A DNA stretch of 64,000 bases. Origin: Flavobacterium sp. SM15. Its GTDB lineage: Bacteria; Bacteroidota; Bacteroidia; Flavobacteriales; Flavobacteriaceae. The notes under the pieces were generated by a model, which did not search any database, was not told the origin of the DNA, and was given only the letters and a program-made list of their open reading frames with translations. Made by a program: the position numbers and the translations under genes. The stretch covers positions 124,001 through 188,000 of the forward strand of contig NZ_JAKLTO010000002.1 in NCBI RefSeq assembly GCF_022012335.1. Reading direction: 5' to 3'. Below, piece after piece: positions 10,225 through 19,700 of this stretch. Each line of letters begins with the position of its first letter. Within the stretch, counting starts at the first letter, position 1.

Positions 10225-11178
10225 TTAGAACAACTTTTTAATGATCATTTCTTCACTGATTCCTTCTGCGTCGGCTTTATAATTCTTGATGATGCGGTGA
10301 CGAAGAATTCCTGTGGCAACCGCCTGAACATCTTCAATATCCGGGGAGTATTTCCCATTTAATGCAGCGTGGGTTTTGGCAGCCAAAATAAGGTTCTGAG
10401 AAGCTCGAGGTCCTGCTCCCCAATCCAGATAATTTTTAATAAAATCGGTTGCTAACGGATTATCCGGTCTTGTTTTAGAAACCAAAGTAACCGCATATTC
10501 TATCACATTGTCTGCAACGGGAATACGACGAATCAAATGCTGGAATTCGATGATTTCCTCAGCTGTGAACAAGGAATCAACCTTTGCAGAAAAATCAGTC
10601 GTGGTACTTTTAACCACCTGAACTTCCTCAGCAAAACTCGGATAATCCAATTTAATGGCAAACATAAAACGGTCCAACTGTGCTTCCGGTAAAGGATAAG
10701 TTCCTTCCTGCTCAATTGGATTCTGCGTTGCCAAAACAAAGAAAGGCAAAGCCAATTTATAGTGCTGACCGGCAATAGTTACAGATTTCTCCTGCATCGC
10801 CTCCAGCAGAGCCGCCTGTGTTTTAGGTGGAGTACGGTTGATTTCGTCGGCAAGAATGATGTTGGAAAAAATTGGTCCTTTGATGAATTTAAACGTACGG
10901 GATTCATCCAGAATCTCACTTCCCAAAATATCCGAAGGCATCAAATCCGGAGTGAACTGAATTCTTTTAAAATCCAACCCCAGTGCCTGCGAAATGGTGT
11001 TTACCATCAAAGTTTTAGCCAGTCCCGGCACTCCAACCAACAAAGCGTGACCTCCTGAAAAAATACTGAGAACAATCTGATTGACCACTTCATCCTGTCC
11101 AACGATTACTTTGGCAACTTCAGCCTTTAGAGCCTTTTGCTTTTGAACTAAATTTTGGATTGCTGTTACGTCTGACAT
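10225..11178 (-). CDS. MoxR-family AAA+ ATPase
   Basis: This 317-residue cytoplasmic AAA+ protein has Walker A GVPGLAKT at residues 49-56, Walker B with the family signature ILADEINRTPPKTQAALLEAM, and sensor 1 in FFVLATQNPIEQEGTYPLPEAQLDRF. These are hallmarks of MoxR proteins, which act as chaperone ATPases for metal-cofactor or envelope protein assembly, usually together with a DUF58 and von Willebrand A-domain (BatA/BatB) protein encoded next to them. Those partners are absent here. The upstream neighbours are two periplasmic parvulin chaperones and the downstream one is an acyltransferase. Spacings are 33 nt upstream and 12 nt downstream, so an operon is likely. Confidence 0.94.
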   Translation of the reverse strand: MSDVTAIQNLVQKQKALKAEVAKVIVGQDEVVNQIVLSIFSGGHALLVGVPGLAKTLMVNTISQALGLDFKRIQFTPDLMPSDILGSEILDESRTFKFIKGPIFSNIILADEINRTPPKTQAALLEAMQEKSVTIAGQHYKLALPFFVLATQNPIEQEGTYPLPEAQLDRFMFAIKLDYPSFAEEVQVVKSTTTDFSAKVDSLFTAEEIIEFQHLIRRIPVADNVIEYAVTLVSKTRPDNPLATDFIKNYLDWGAGPRASQNLILAAKTHAALNGKYSPDIEDVQAVATGILRHRIIKNYKADAEGISEEMIIKKLF

Positions 11179-11211
11179 TTTCAGGTATGAATTAGGTTTA
11201 TTGGATTATAT

Positions 11212-12576
11212 TTATTTTTTAAGCCAGTTATTGGTAAAGGTACAATCTCTGTACTCTCCGTTAACTTTTATATAGGTTTCTTTAATTTTCTCTTCCGACC
11301 ATTTTGCAACCGCTTTAATTTGCTTTTCTTTTAAAGCCAATTCTTTGATTTTCAAATAATCGGTAGAAAAATTAGCAGTATGCTCGTCGAAACGATTGGT
11401 AACGGTAATGATTTTATAGTATTTATTCCCAGCTTGCTCCTGATCCACTAACGGAAGTGAAATTTCTTTATCTTTCAAGTCGGATACTTCACTATATAGC
11501 GCCGGATCCATTTTAGTCAATTCGAAACGGGTTTCCATCGTTCTTGGATTCATCAAAACACCACCGTTATTGCGGGTTTCTTTTTCATCAGAAAACTGAC
11601 GCGCCGCGTCGCTAAAAGAAATTTCTCCATCAACAATTCTTTTACGAATGGTTTCAATTTTTGTTTTTGCATCTACTAAAGCCTCTGGAGTAACTTTTGG
11701 CGATAATAAAATATGACGTACATCTAATTCCTGACCACGCACTTTTTCCAAATAAATAATATGGTAACCGTATTCCGTTTCAAACGGTTCTGAAATTTCA
11801 CCTTCCTGCAAACTGAAAGCTACATCTTTAAATTCTTTAACCAGTCCTGCTTTTTTAGTCACTTTGATGTAACCACCACTTGAACCTGATGCACGGTCTT
11901 CCGAATAAATTACGGCTCTACTAAAGAAACTTGATCCTTCCTGCACTTCTTTTTTGATTTGCTTAAGTTTATCAATTACCTTTTGCTTTTCGGCTTGACT
12001 TACCATTGGTTTTACCACAATTTGAGCAACTTCCATTTCAGCCCCTAACACCGGTAATTCTTCCTGTGGAATGGATTTGAAAAACGTTCGCACTTCTTCC
12101 GGAGTAATCTCCACATCATCTACAATCTTACGCTGCATTTGCGCAGTAAGTTTGTTCATTTTTACAGCGTCAAACAAAGAGGTTCTAAAATCTTCAAGGT
12201 TCTTCTTGTTATACATTTTAAGAAGCTTTTCTGTAGAACCATAGTATTCTGTAAACTGATCAATTTGATTGTTCATAAACTCGTTTACTTCAGCATCACT
12301 CACCACAATACTATCTTGAACGGCCTGGTGTGCATACAAACGGTCTTCCAAAAGTTTTCCAAGCATTTCACAACGGGTAATATTTTTTATATCAACAGAT
12401 TGTGCTTGCAATTCAACAAAACTCTTGTCAATATCCGAATCCAAAACCACATAATCACCAACAACCGCAACAACTCCGTCAATCTTCTTTTTAGAACTCG
12501 GCTGCGCATAGGCATTTCCTAAAAAAGCAATCGTAATTCCAAAAATCAGGGCAATCTTATTTTTAATCAATTTCAT
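11212..12576 (-). CDS. SurA-like periplasmic peptidyl-prolyl isomerase, two parvulin domains
   Basis: This 454-residue secreted chaperone has a signal peptide (cleavage near NAYAQ), a SurA N-terminal helical domain (about 30-175, beginning DGVVAVVGDYVVLDSDI) and two parvulin domains (about 180-280 and 285-385, the second opening with LDVRHILLSP). A C-terminal helix follows. SurA-type proteins escort unfolded outer-membrane proteins across the periplasm. The organisation and length match the E. coli SurA plan (428 residues). It starts 42 nt after the 657-residue paralogue and ends 33 nt before moxR, all in one direction. The paralogue is larger, so this one is the closer SurA counterpart, but I leave the gene symbol open. 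Confidence 0.9.
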   Translation of the reverse strand: MKLIKNKIALIFGITIAFLGNAYAQPSSKKKIDGVVAVVGDYVVLDSDIDKSFVELQAQSVDIKNITRCEMLGKLLEDRLYAHQAVQDSIVVSDAEVNEFMNNQIDQFTEYYGSTEKLLKMYNKKNLEDFRTSLFDAVKMNKLTAQMQRKIVDDVEITPEEVRTFFKSIPQEELPVLGAEMEVAQIVVKPMVSQAEKQKVIDKLKQIKKEVQEGSSFFSRAVIYSEDRASGSSGGYIKVTKKAGLVKEFKDVAFSLQEGEISEPFETEYGYHIIYLEKVRGQELDVRHILLSPKVTPEALVDAKTKIETIRKRIVDGEISFSDAARQFSDEKETRNNGGVLMNPRTMETRFELTKMDPALYSEVSDLKDKEISLPLVDQEQAGNKYYKIITVTNRFDEHTANFSTDYLKIKELALKEKQIKAVAKWSEEKIKETYIKVNGEYRDCTFTNNWLKK

Positions 12577-12618
12577 CTAAATCTTCTTTTTTTTTAACTG
12601 TTTCAGTAGTTTGTATTT

Positions 12619-14592
12619 TTATTTATTGGAGGCTTGTAACTGCGTTTTGGCTTTATTGAAAACGTCATCATTTACCTTAACAGTGAATTCTTTTTTCAAA
12701 TCATCTACCCAATGCGATTCAAGGTATTGCTGGTAATCGTTTATCACCCTGCCTTTTGTTTCTTCAAGTTTTTTAGGCTCTTTTGGCATCATTTTATTTA
12801 CCTGCGTGATAAAATAATAATTCCCTTCATGCAAAATATCAGAAAGTCCAACCGTCAAATTTTTGTGTTTTGGTAAAGCATCGCTTCCTAATTCAAAAAC
12901 ACCTGATTTCACCATAATTTCAACAGCATCTTTCTTGTTCAAATTCGATTTTATAAAATCAATCGATTTGTTTTGTTTTAAATATTTCTGAGCGGCTTTA
13001 ATCACATCCATCTTAGTGGAAGAAAACACATTCACATCTGCTCGGTCTTTCCACATATAATTTGCTCTGTTGTCTTCATAGAATTTTTTAAGACCCAAGG
13101 AATCCGTTTTTGCTTTGGCCCAAATTTCTTTTTCCATTAAATCAAACAATAAAAGACCATCGCGGTATTCTTCCATTACGTTTGCAAAGTCCGGAAACTC
13201 TTTCTCTAAATTATCATCGTAATATTTAGCAAGTTTTTCGTTGATGAATTTCTCATATAACTTATCTGCCAATTTCGAGGTAGGTTTAATAGTAATGTTT
13301 GCTTTCTGCTGATTGGAAATGAATCCTAAAAATTCAGAAGTCTTAACTTTTTCGGTTTTGTTGATGGTAACCAGAACCTCGGCTGCATCTTTAACAGCAG
13401 GTGCTACCCATTCTTGAGTATAGAATTTATCGTTAAGCAATGCCACAGCACCTTTATATGCCTTATCGTTTCTTTTTACCTCATATTTCGCATGAAGTTT
13501 TTGGTTTAAAGACGCGTCTATTAATTTAGAACGATCGTCTCTACGAATCTTGCTGTCCAAATCAGCTTGGGATTCATCAAAAGTTTTCACTGGGAATTTA
13601 TCCATCAATTTAACGATATGCCAACCGAATTGCGATTGAAACGGTGCTGAAAGTTCTCCTTTATTCTTAAGTGAAAACGCTACATTTTCAAACTCTTCCG
13701 AGCTTAATTCTCCAGATCCGAAACGTTGTAACTGCCCGCCTTTTCCTGAAGAAGACTTGTCCTGAGAGAATTGCTGAGCAAGAGTTTCAAAACTTTCACC
13801 TTGTTTTAATTTTTTGTAAACGTCTTCAATGGTTGATTTTGCAGCAGCAGCTTCCGCTTCGGTTTGCCCGTTTAGCGTCATGATGTGTGCAACAGAAACT
13901 TGTCCTCTGTTCTCACGAACATCATTTACTTTAATTAAATGGTAACCAAAACGCGTTCTAGCCGGCATGGAAACCTCTCCTTTTTTAGTTTTATAAGCAG
14001 CTGTTTCAAAAGGATACACCATCCTGAAAGCCGAAAACCATCCTAAATCTCCTTTATTATCCTTTACAGAAGGATCCTGAGAGACCTGAGCAGCAACTGT
14101 TTCAAAAGATTCTCCGGCCAAAATCCTTTTACGGGCCTCAATAGCTTTGTTGTAGGCTTTCAAAGTATCTGCTGGTTCTGCATTTTCATCCAAAGTGATT
14201 AAAATATGAGACGCTCTTACCTCTTTTAAAGATCTTTTATAAGCTTCTTCAATCAGTTCTTTAGTTACTTTGGTATCCGTAACATAGTTTTTAGACAACT
14301 GAGCACGGTATGATTTTAACTCATTCTGATAGGCAGCATTGTTCTGAAGTCCCAGTTTATTTGCCTTATTTACTTTTAACTTGTAACCGATAAAAAGATC
14401 CAGATAATGGTTTAGATCTTTTTGGGAATCGTCTTTAACAAGGTCAAGATTCTTTTTGTATACTCGACTGAATTCGTCGGTATAGTAAGGTTTCCCGTCA
14501 ATTGTAAAAAGAACTTCTTTTTTGTTTTCCTGTGCAAAAGCTATCGCATTAGCAGCTATAAAAAGACCTAATAAAACATTTTTTAATTTCAT
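12619..14592 (-). CDS. Large periplasmic parvulin-type peptidyl-prolyl isomerase
   Basis: This 657-residue protein has a signal peptide (cleavage near AIAFAQ) and an N-terminal chaperone region containing the short LFTIDGKPYYTDEF motif. Two PpiC-type parvulin domains follow, at about 120-220 (opening VRASHILI, with GDLGWF) and 230-330 (opening SVAHIMTL, with GGQLQRFGSGE and the closing FGWHIVKLMD). The remaining 300 residues are helical and charged. It is the first gene of a four-gene minus-strand operon (this gene, SurA-like, MoxR, acyltransferase). Its likely role is folding or quality control of envelope proteins. The upstream divergent gene is prfC, 238 nt away. Confidence 0.88.
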   Translation of the reverse strand: MKLKNVLLGLFIAANAIAFAQENKKEVLFTIDGKPYYTDEFSRVYKKNLDLVKDDSQKDLNHYLDLFIGYKLKVNKANKLGLQNNAAYQNELKSYRAQLSKNYVTDTKVTKELIEEAYKRSLKEVRASHILITLDENAEPADTLKAYNKAIEARKRILAGESFETVAAQVSQDPSVKDNKGDLGWFSAFRMVYPFETAAYKTKKGEVSMPARTRFGYHLIKVNDVRENRGQVSVAHIMTLNGQTEAEAAAAKSTIEDVYKKLKQGESFETLAQQFSQDKSSSGKGGQLQRFGSGELSSEEFENVAFSLKNKGELSAPFQSQFGWHIVKLMDKFPVKTFDESQADLDSKIRRDDRSKLIDASLNQKLHAKYEVKRNDKAYKGAVALLNDKFYTQEWVAPAVKDAAEVLVTINKTEKVKTSEFLGFISNQQKANITIKPTSKLADKLYEKFINEKLAKYYDDNLEKEFPDFANVMEEYRDGLLLFDLMEKEIWAKAKTDSLGLKKFYEDNRANYMWKDRADVNVFSSTKMDVIKAAQKYLKQNKSIDFIKSNLNKKDAVEIMVKSGVFELGSDALPKHKNLTVGLSDILHEGNYYFITQVNKMMPKEPKKLEETKGRVINDYQQYLESHWVDDLKKEFTVKVNDDVFNKAKTQLQASNK

Positions 14593-14830
14593 GTTTTCAG
14601 TATGCTATTTTCAGATTTTTAATTTATAAATTTCATTGGTTAAGAAAACCATCACAGTTTTCTTGCAACCAACAAAAATAACAATTCATACTTATTTAAC
14701 AACTAACCTGAGTACTATTAACAAAAAATTATCGCCGCACTGATTTTAAAGCACCACAAACGCATTTTTAAGATAATAAAATGACTTCTCGTAAATTATA
14801 CCTAATTTTGCACCCATTAATTTTTACGCA

Positions 14831-16420
14831 ATGAGTTTTCAGAAAGAAATACAGAGAAGAAGAACTTTCGGGATCATCTCCCACCCCGATGCCGGAAAAA
14901 CCACACTAACAGAAAAATTGCTGTTATTTGGCGGTGCAATTCAGGAAGCGGGAGCAGTAAAAAGCAACAAAATTAAGAAAGGAGCCACGTCTGACTTTAT
15001 GGAAATTGAACGTCAGAGAGGAATCTCTGTAGCCACTTCCGTTTTAGCCTTCAATTACAAAGACAAAAAAATCAATATTCTTGATACACCCGGTCACAAA
15101 GATTTTGCAGAAGATACTTTTCGAACTTTAACCGCTGTGGACAGCGTAATTGTTGTCATTGATGTTGCCAAAGGGGTTGAGGAACAAACGGAAAAATTAG
15201 TGGAAGTTTGCCGTATGCGTAACATTCCTATGATCGTTTTCATTAACAAATTGGATCGTGAAGGTAAAGATGCTTTTGATTTGATGGACGAAGTAGAAAA
15301 AAAACTAGGTTTACATGTAACCCCTTTGAGTTTCCCAATTGGTATGGGGTATGACTTTCAGGGAATTTACAATATCTGGGAGAAAAACATCAACCTTTTT
15401 GAAGGGGACAGCCGTAAAAACATTGAAGAAACCATTGCCTTCAGTGATTTAGAAAGCTCAGAACTCGAACAAATTATTGGAGAAAAACCTGCCCATAAAC
15501 TTCGTGAAGAACTGGAACTGGTTTCAGAAGTATATCCAAGCTTTGACCGCGATGCTTATCTGAATGGAAAACTACAACCAGTGTTCTTTGGTTCGGCTTT
15601 AAATAATTTTGGTGTTCGTGAAATGCTTGATTGCTTCATTGAAATCGCGCCTTCACCAAGACCCAAAGATTCCGATACCCGCGAGGTAAAACCCGACGAA
15701 AATAAATTTGCAGGGTTTGTGTTTAAAATACACGCTAATATGGATCCTAAACATCGTGATCGTTTGGCGTTCATCAAAATTGTATCGGGAACATTCGAAA
15801 GAAACAAACCGTATTTGCATGTACGTCATGGAAAAAACCTGAAGTTCTCCAGCCCGAATGCCTTTTTCGCCGAGAAAAAAGAAATTGTTGACATTTCTTA
15901 TCCGGGTGATATTGTTGGATTGCACGATACCGGAAATTTCAAGATTGGGGATACATTAACTGAAGGGGAAATCATGAATTTCAAGGGAATTCCAAGTTTC
16001 TCTCCTGAGCATTTCCGTTACATCAACAATGCCGATCCAATGAAAGCCAAACAGCTTGAAAAAGGAATCGACCAATTAATGGATGAAGGTGTTGCCCAGT
16101 TATTTACCCTTGAGATGAACAACCGAAAAGTAATCGGAACAGTAGGAGCGCTTCAATATGAGGTAATTCAATACCGTTTGGAGCACGAATACGGCGCAAA
16201 ATGTTCTTATGAAAACTTTCCTGCTTTCAAAGCTTGTTGGGTAGAGCCTGAAGATCCTAAAAACGAAGAATTTGCCGAGTTTAAACGAATCAAACAGAAG
16301 TTTTTGGCAAAAGACAAATACGGTCAGTTGGTTTTCTTAGCGGATTCTGATTTTTCGATCCAAATGACACAAAGCAAATACCCAAGTGTAAGGTTACATT
16401 TCACTTCTGAATTCGAATAA
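14831..16420 (+). CDS. prfC: Peptide chain release factor 3
   Basis: This 529-residue translational GTPase removes RF1 or RF2 from the ribosome after peptide release. The G domain is complete: P-loop SHPDAGKTT, switch I with QRGISVATSV, G3 DTPGHKDF and G4 NKLDREGKD. It is followed by the RF3-specific domains II and III, with the closing pattern YGQLVFLADS. Length equals E. coli RF3 (529). The ATG is preceded by an A/T-rich leader without Shine-Dalgarno. A TAnnTTTG-type -7 element is seen at 14803-14810, only about 20 nt before the start, so the 5' leader is very short. Confidence 0.97.
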   Translation: MSFQKEIQRRRTFGIISHPDAGKTTLTEKLLLFGGAIQEAGAVKSNKIKKGATSDFMEIERQRGISVATSVLAFNYKDKKINILDTPGHKDFAEDTFRTLTAVDSVIVVIDVAKGVEEQTEKLVEVCRMRNIPMIVFINKLDREGKDAFDLMDEVEKKLGLHVTPLSFPIGMGYDFQGIYNIWEKNINLFEGDSRKNIEETIAFSDLESSELEQIIGEKPAHKLREELELVSEVYPSFDRDAYLNGKLQPVFFGSALNNFGVREMLDCFIEIAPSPRPKDSDTREVKPDENKFAGFVFKIHANMDPKHRDRLAFIKIVSGTFERNKPYLHVRHGKNLKFSSPNAFFAEKKEIVDISYPGDIVGLHDTGNFKIGDTLTEGEIMNFKGIPSFSPEHFRYINNADPMKAKQLEKGIDQLMDEGVAQLFTLEMNNRKVIGTVGALQYEVIQYRLEHEYGAKCSYENFPAFKACWVEPEDPKNEEFAEFKRIKQKFLAKDKYGQLVFLADSDFSIQMTQSKYPSVRLHFTSEFE

Positions 16421-16485
16421 TTTAACATTTTATAAAAGACAAGTAGCAATCAAATTTTTACTTTTGCTGCAAATTCATTCCAATT

Positions 16486-16704
16486 ATGAAAAACAGTTTA
16501 CTTAAATTTTACATTTTCAGCTTTATTTTCCTTTCTGATTTTGTATTATTCGCCCAACCGGGAACCGATGACGGAGGTGGAGGACTTGAAGACGATGACC
16601 CGCCACCGGCACCAATTAATTCGAAATTATTTTGGCTGGCTGTTTTCGGAATTTTATTAGCTTTCAATTATTACCGAAACAAAAGAACTCAAAACATAAA
16701 ATAA
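16486..16704 (+). CDS. Tiny secreted protein with C-terminal Pro-rich/membrane anchor tail
   Basis: This 72-residue protein starts at the ATG at 16486 with a signal peptide ending at LFAQ. A short acidic, glycine- and proline-rich middle follows (GTDDGGGGLEDDDPPPAP), then the motif PINSKLF, a hydrophobic helix and a basic end (YYRNKR). A PID/PIN motif plus transmembrane helix plus basic tail resembles, from memory, the PID-CTERM type of sorting tail annotated in flavobacteria. That would make almost the whole mature protein a sorting signal. The function is unknown. A -7 element of the TAnnTTTG type is present at 16459-16466, so it is probably transcribed on its own. Confidence 0.7.
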   Translation: MKNSLLKFYIFSFIFLSDFVLFAQPGTDDGGGGLEDDDPPPAPINSKLFWLAVFGILLAFNYYRNKRTQNIK

Positions 16705-16732
16705 AAAAACCACCGGATTGGTGGTTTTTTTT
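16704..16732. terminator. Bidirectional terminator between the small anchor protein and the large T9SS protein
   Basis: An 11-bp perfect stem (16704-16714 with 16720-16730), loop of 5 nt, has T runs on both strands. It can stop the plus-strand small gene and the minus-strand T9SS gene, which ends at 16749. Confidence 0.85.
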
Positions 16733-16748
16733 ATGCTCACATTTTGTC

Positions 16749-19700
16749 TTAAAACACTACTTTTTTATAAACTATTGCTCCATTCTGAGCTATTGCTTTA
16801 ATCAATAAAACCTGATTGGCAATTACTAAGTTTGACAAACGTAACTCTTTATCGTTTATAGCACTTTTATTAACGAGACTTCTTCCTCTTGCGTCAAAAA
16901 TTTCAACTTTATCAAGCAACATTCCATTTGAAGCAATTATCAGATTTTGACATGCCTCTTTATAAATCACCAACTGGTTTTCATTAAAATCATTTTGAAG
17001 AGTGTTCAATGTTGTATTTTGATAAACCAACTCGAAACGATCAGCAAAAGTACCCGCATTCGATGTAAAAGAATAAGCAGAAGTTTTTAAATCATGTACC
17101 ATATTCGTCAAATTATCTTTTAAGAAAATCTGCTGACTTCCCGAAAAAACCCCATCATAACGATCTAAAGAAATGATATGTGCACCGTTATACGCTGTTT
17201 TTAATCGCAACGGAACACTATCGTTTGCATCAAAAGCAGGTCGTCCTTGAATGATACAATTAGTACCGGAAACATCCATTGTTAACGAAACCTGAGCATC
17301 TTCAATCGACTTACCGTCAATTCCATAATCCATACCCAAAGTAGCCGAAGGAAAATACCCTACCAGCATTTGATTATTCGCTCCCGAAGTATTCTCAACG
17401 CCCAACCAAATGCGATCACCGCTTAATTCTGCATTTTCAGAAGAAGTCCTGAAAAATTGATTTGCGTTATCAGCCGCCCGCATAGAATTTGTAAAATTAA
17501 CTGAAGTTGCACTTCCTATCATCTCCACTAAAAACCCTTGTCCAGTTCTCAAAATTCCGTTTGGATCCACCACTTGAGTTTCTCCATTCCCAACAAAACC
17601 TGCTGTGGTCCAAGTACAATAGCCCGGATCAGTAGCCGCATTATTTGTTTTTCTCCAGAAATAAAGAGTTCCGGTAATATTAGTGGAATTTCCGTTTACA
17701 AAACTGACCATATTCACTGGTGAAGGATATGGGTTACCAATTGCATTAAATCTGAAACCAGCGCCACCGTTATAGGCCGAAAAAGTAACATTACCGTTAT
17801 TTGGTACCCCGTTAAAAAGTCCGTTCCATTTAGTAGGTGTTGTCGGATGATTGTCCGGCATCCGAATAAGATAACCTTTGGCCAATTGAAAACTATTTGT
17901 ACTAGGAACAATTGCCGCATAAACATTTGTAGCCGAATTATAGGTATAAAAACGTGTAGTTACGGTTTGCGGTGAAAAAGAAAGTAAATTTTGAGTAGCT
18001 ACAGGAGAAGACCACAAGGTATAATCCAAACGCATAAGAGAAGAACTTTGTCTGTTTACGGTTATTTTTCCAGAATTAACAACATTATTTACCTGTAATA
18101 AATTCGCATTGTTCTGCAAAGTAAAAGATGCTCCAACCGCTACATTTACAGCGTTTGTTACGCTAATATTATTGCCCGAATTAATTGTTAAAGTAGCCGT
18201 ACCGTTTAAAGCAATTGTATTTGCGAGCGCATTAACCCCGGAGACGATAACGGTTCCCGAATTAATAATCACATCCGAACCCGCTAACGGCACCAAATTA
18301 CAACTCCAGTTACCTGCTGTTCCCCATTGATTATCTGCTGCAGCACCTGTCCAGGTTGTACTGTTATTTACCATTACTGTAGAATTTCCGCTCAAAGATG
18401 CTGAACATCCTCCTGAAGCAACCGAAACTAAATTCAAAGTCTGATTCGATAAAACTGCTGTTAGTGTTACTGTGGCAGTTCCTGAACCGGATAAAGACAC
18501 TGTCTGATTACTCCCTCCATTTATATTATAGGTAATTACTGCGTTATTGGTTCCTGACAGGTTAAAAATTGCGTTGGCTCCAAGACAGACAGGACTATTG
18601 TTACCTGAAATACTTGCTGTTGGCGACGCATTGACCACTACTGTAGAGTTACCAGAAAGCGTTGTTGAACAACCCAAACTTACCGAAACCAAATTCAAAG
18701 TTTGATTGGAAGAAACCGCAGTAAGTGTTACAGTAGCTGTTCCCGAAGCGGAAAGCGTTACCGTCTGATTACTTCCTCCATTAATAGTATAAGTAACTAC
18801 AGCATTATTGGTCCCTGTTAAGTTAAAAATCGCATTGGATCCTGAACAAATTTGTCCATTGTTTCCAGCTATACTTGCTATAGGTACCGAATTCACAGTA
18901 ACTGTAGAAGTTCCGCTGATTGTTGTGGAACAAATTCCGGAACTTACTGATACTAAATTTAAAGTTTGATTCACTGTTGCCCCTGTAACGGTAACACTTG
19001 CTGTTCCTAAAGCCGACAACGAAACCGCTTGGTTGGATCCTCCATTAATAGTATAGGTCACAATAGCATTGTTAGTTCCTGTCAAATTAAAAACCGCATT
19101 GGCTCCTGAGCAAATTGGACCATTATTACCCGTTATACTTGCAGTGAGCGACGGATACACACTAATGGTTGCTATCGAACTATATGCCGTACAAGCGTTC
19201 TTAAAAACCACTACCCTATAATAAGTGGTAGCAGCCAGATTTGTAACCGTTAATGAAGTGGTCGTATTTGCAATATCGGTCACCCCTGATGAAAAATCAC
19301 TTACAGAAGATGATTGCCATTTTTGAACAGTTCCTGTGCTACCGCTTAACGTTAAAACAGTGCTATTAGTTGCACTACAAAGAGCAGTACTATTTGGGGT
19401 CAAGTTTCCTCCTGTCGGTCCACCAGTTATGGCATTAACCTTAGATTTTGTACTTATGGCACCCGCACACCCTCCATTTGTTACCAAAGCCCTGTAGTAA
19501 GTTGTTGTTGAAACATTGGTTATGGTCAGAGTATTGGTATAATTGAAAATATCAACTACATCGGTATTAAAATTGGAATTTGGTGATGACTGCCATTTGA
19601 TAACACTACCTGTATACCCCGATAAAGTCAATACTGTTGTTGATGACGGACAAACAGCCGGGAGAACTTCACTTGGAGAAATTGCACCACCAATAGAAGC

